8,970 nt of DNA, from NCBI GenBank assembly GCA_937891565.1, contig CALAHA010000408.1:1-8970 (forward strand), in the 5' to 3' direction. This DNA is from an uncultured Ilumatobacter sp. (GTDB lineage Bacteria; Actinomycetota; Acidimicrobiia; Acidimicrobiales; Ilumatobacteraceae). The position numbers and the translations under genes are program-made. Of the stretch, positions 6,862 through 8,970 are shown one piece after another (position 1 is the first letter of the stretch; each line of letters starts with the position of its first letter). The notes under the pieces are model-generated. The model had not been told where the DNA came from and did no database searches. It was given only the letters and a program-made list of their open reading frames with translations.

Positions 6862-7127
6862 TGGCGGTTGCGGCCGATCAGAGCTATGCGTTGGGGACGT
6901 GTTGCTCCTGGACACGTCGCAGCCCAACGGTTCGATTCCGGCAACTTCTGTCAGATCCATCCGACGATGCGCGCCACCGTCGTGGTCAACTGAAACAGGT
7001 CGAAGCCATGACACTCACACGCACGTTCCAAATCGTTGCCGCTGTTTGCCCTCTGGAGGTCACGCACTGAGGGCGGGTGGTTCGGATTGCGTTCGGCAAG
7101 CAGCTGACAATCGCCGACCGGGCGCTC
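6862..7127. other. Non-coding stretch with no recognised gene
   Basis: About 265 bp between the diguanylate cyclase relic and the stop of the dioxygenase gene. Short open frames cross it on both strands, but none resembles a known family. A weak CGCC/GGCG hairpin lies just past the dioxygenase stop (about 7110-7125) without a T-run, so I do not call a terminator. It may hold further decayed parts of the relic's N-terminus or promoter. Confidence 0.4.
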
Positions 7128-8081
7128 TTAACTCCGGGTCCAGCGCTTGATGACGCCGCGAAACGGATCGTCGGGGGCCTCAGTCGGTTCTTGTGATGCG
7201 TCGTAGTACGGCACGTCACCAATGATCGTGACGCGCTCGACTCGACGCACGTTCGGCCAGTAGTCGGACACGGCATAGTGCTGGCACGACCGGTTGTCCC
7301 AGAACGCGATTGAGTTCGTCTCCCACTGGAACCGCACCTGGTACTCGGGGTAGCTGGCCTGGCGGTACAGGATCTCGAGCAATTCCTTGCTGCCGTCGGG
7401 ATCCATGCCAACAATCTCCTGCGTGAAGCCAGCGTTCACGTAGATCGCCTTGCGACCGGTTTCGGGATGGGTACGGATCACCGGGTGCTCGGGATTCGGA
7501 TACGTCGCATCGAACTTTGCGATTTCCTCATCGGTTGCCCCTCGCTTGCGCAGACCTCGGCGAAATCCTGCGAAGTCGTGTCGCGCCACTTGACCATCTA
7601 CTCGGTCCTTGATGCGCTGCGGGAGGCCGTCATATGCCGCATACATGTCGGCAAAGAGTGTGTCGCCGCCAGCAGCGGGCCCTTGGAGTAACCGCAGGAT
7701 CGAACCGAGTGACGGGTCGGCTCGCCACGTGACGTCGGAGTGCCAGAGGTTCTCGTAACCAGCAGAGTCTTCGTCGTGCGTGATGGCGAGCACTTCGGGA
7801 AAGCCTGGCTTTTCAGGTGCGAACGGATGGATTTCCAGCTCGCCGAAGCGGCGGCCGAACGCAAGGTGCTGCTCGGTGGTGATGTCCTGGTCGTGAAAGA
7901 AGAGCACCTTCCAGTCGAGGAGTGCTTGGCGGATGACGCCGATCGCCGCATCGCTGAGCGTCGAACTCAGGTCGACACCACTCACTACGGCACCGATCGT
8001 CGGGGACTTCTGCCGCACGACAATCTGGTCTGCGTCGCTGGTGTCGATACCCGAGATGGGTTGAGCATCAATCGCGGTCAT
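7128..8081 (-). CDS. TauD/TfdA-family Fe(II)/2-oxoglutarate-dependent dioxygenase
   Basis: Predicted cytoplasmic oxygenase that couples oxidative decarboxylation of 2-oxoglutarate to hydroxylation of a substrate; relatives attack taurine, alkyl sulfates, 2,4-D and similar acids. Numbered from ATG 8081 (317 residues), the iron ligands are H114 and D116 in NLWHSDVTW and H268 in CQHYAV. The 2-oxoglutarate-binding Arg is R279, with R283 nearby (NVRRVERVT). Family segments DWKVLFFHDQDIT (56-68), HPFAPEKPGFPEV (85-97), GGDTLFADMYAAYDGL (138-153) and HPVIRTHPETGRKAIYVN (199-216) are intact. It is longer than E. coli TauD (283), with an extra acidic and basic C-terminal tail. A TTG at 8087 would add two residues; ATG 8081 is preceded directly by GGAG, which is too close to act normally. 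It is divergent from the alcohol dehydrogenase, with a 68-bp gap. Active-site completeness argues it is functional; its substrate is unknown. Confidence 0.9.
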   Translation of the reverse strand: MTAIDAQPISGIDTSDADQIVVRQKSPTIGAVVSGVDLSSTLSDAAIGVIRQALLDWKVLFFHDQDITTEQHLAFGRRFGELEIHPFAPEKPGFPEVLAITHDEDSAGYENLWHSDVTWRADPSLGSILRLLQGPAAGGDTLFADMYAAYDGLPQRIKDRVDGQVARHDFAGFRRGLRKRGATDEEIAKFDATYPNPEHPVIRTHPETGRKAIYVNAGFTQEIVGMDPDGSKELLEILYRQASYPEYQVRFQWETNSIAFWDNRSCQHYAVSDYWPNVRRVERVTIIGDVPYYDASQEPTEAPDDPFRGVIKRWTRS

Positions 8082-8123
8082 CTCCAAAGACTAATCGGGT
8101 GTGACGTCTGACTGGGGAGTTGA

Positions 8124-8150
8124 TGGCGCCGTGGTGCAGTCTTGGTGCCA
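8124..8150 (+). promoter_or_regulatory. Imperfect inverted repeat that could mask the dehydrogenase start codon
   Basis: TGGCGCC (8124-8130) can pair with GGTGCCA (8144-8150) across a 13-base loop: six Watson-Crick pairs and one G-U in the RNA. The last base of the second arm is the A of the ATG at 8150. This lies in the 68-bp divergent gap (8082-8149) where promoters for both genes must sit. Seven pairs can arise by chance, so this is only a candidate structure. Confidence 0.25.
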
Positions 8151-8970
8151 TGAGAGCTGCAGTTCTGAACTCGGTCCCGGGCATCCTCGACATCGAAGAC
8201 GTTGAAATCGGCGAACCCGGTCCACGCTAAGTACTGATCCGAACGGCTGCTGCCGGCATCTGCCATAGTGACCTGCACTTCATGGAGGGCAAGTACCCGT
8301 CAACGTGTCCGTCAATCCTTGGGCACGAATCAGCAGGCGTCGTCGAAGCGGTGGGCTCAATGGTCCACTACGTCCAACCAGGCGACCACGTCATCACCTG
8401 CCTGTCGGCGTTCTGCGGTCACTGCTCGCAGTGCACCGACGGCCACCTTGCCCTCTGCGAAAACAAAGACACCGAACTGGTCCGTGGCCCCGGCGAGGCG
8501 CCTCGACTGTCACGCAACGGCGAGCCGGTCAACCAGTTTCTGCACCTGTCGTCGTTCGCCGAAAAGATGCTGGTGCATGAGCAAGCGCTCGTGAAGATCG
8601 ACAAAGACATGCCATTCGACAAGGCGGCGCTGATTGGTTGCGGCGTCACCACCGGTCTCGGTGCAGTGTTCCGCACCGCCAAGGTGGCCCCGGGCGAAAT
8701 GGTCGCGGTCATTGGTTGCGGCGGCATCGGCCTGTCAGCAATCCAGGGCGCCCGCATTGCCGGGGCTAACAAGATCATCGCCGTCGACACAGCGCCGGCC
8801 AAGCTCGAACTCGCACAGGAGATGGGCGCCACGCACGTCGTCAATGCCGGCGATGTTGACGCGGTTGCAGCGGTGAAGGAATTGACCGGCGGGGGAGTGC
8901 ATCATGCATTCGAAGCCGTCGGCCTCAAGCAGACCGCCGAGCAGTCGTTCCAGATGCTGCGCAAGGGCGG
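8150..8970 (+). pseudogene. Zinc-dependent alcohol dehydrogenase (MDR family) with an in-frame TAA at codon 27; right end cut
   Basis: The frame from ATG 8150 (MRAAVLNSVPGILDIEDVEI) meets TAA at 8228-8230 and then continues without another stop to the edge. It encodes a typical medium-chain NAD(P)-dependent alcohol dehydrogenase. Counting the stop as residue 27: catalytic zinc ligands C38 (GICHSD), H59 (GHES) and C164 (GCGVTTG); structural zinc C89, C92, C95, C103; Rossmann motif GCGGIG (189-194); and D213 (AVD), which in this family favours NAD over NADP. Homologues as I recall read GPREVLI here, so TAA is one substitution from GAA (Glu). Everything downstream looks under constraint, so the change is recent, a sequencing error, or tolerated. 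The next in-frame ATG (8282) would lose catalytic C38. Spacing between N-terminal landmarks fits the family, so a wrong frame is unlikely. It would oxidise an alcohol or thiol adduct to an aldehyde or ester; substrate unknown. Confidence 0.8.

Noticed and set aside
5854..7014. A 386-codon open frame on the minus strand across the exporter gene
   Set aside because: The part antisense to the exporter gene is rich in Arg, His, Gln and Pro with no family likeness and no ribosome site, as expected for a shadow of a high-GC gene. Only the 6520-6861 part has recognisable domain fragments, listed as a relic.
1..8970. tRNA, rRNA, CRISPR array, insertion sequence, phage or defence genes
   Set aside because: I looked for repeated spacers, transposase-like motifs, terminal inverted repeats and tRNA-like arms and saw none that could be supported.

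Overview
The window is GC-rich, densely coding bacterial DNA with GTG (and possibly TTG) starts and mostly weak Shine-Dalgarno sequences. The protein families (type II NADH dehydrogenase, SpoU methyltransferase, family III CoA-transferase, TauD dioxygenase, zinc alcohol dehydrogenase, GAF-GGDEF relic) and the residue style suggest a high-GC actinobacterium. Acidimicrobiia such as Ilumatobacter relatives are my best guess, but this is inference and no marker gene is present.

Layout. Positions 2-673 (+) hold the C-terminal part of a type II NADH dehydrogenase that runs off the left edge; its stop codon lies in the first copy of a 12-bp direct repeat. Facing it on the minus strand is a probable two-gene operon: a SpoU-type RNA 2'-O-methyltransferase (3167-2340), then after 9 bp a 521-residue protein (2330-765) joining a four-cysteine zinc-ribbon-like module to a short-chain dehydrogenase domain with an atypical active site. 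A divergent 182-bp gap separates this operon from a plus-strand run: a CaiB/BaiF CoA-transferase (3350-4579), a 154-bp gap with two GGTCNGACC palindromes that resemble FadR-type GntR operators, a dienelactone hydrolase-family enzyme (4734-5459), a possible 33-residue microprotein overlapping both neighbours, and an EamA/DMT exporter (5557-6474).

The last third shows decay. On the minus strand at 6520-6861 lies the relic of a GAF-GGDEF diguanylate cyclase that has lost at least two internal blocks but still reads in one frame. About 265 bp without a recognisable gene follow, then an intact TauD/TfdA-family dioxygenase (8081-7128, -). Divergent from it is a zinc-dependent alcohol dehydrogenase (8150 to the right edge, +) whose frame is otherwise perfect but carries a TAA at codon 27.

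How the genes may work together: the CoA-transferase, hydrolase and exporter are co-directional, and together with the dioxygenase and alcohol dehydrogenase they look like an accessory organic-acid, ester or aromatic catabolic neighbourhood. No complete pathway can be read from the window. I saw no tRNA, rRNA, CRISPR array, insertion sequence or phage gene, and no clearly novel multi-gene system. The most unusual items are the zinc-ribbon/SDR protein, the nonsense codon in the dehydrogenase, the collapsed GAF-GGDEF relic and the paired palindromes.
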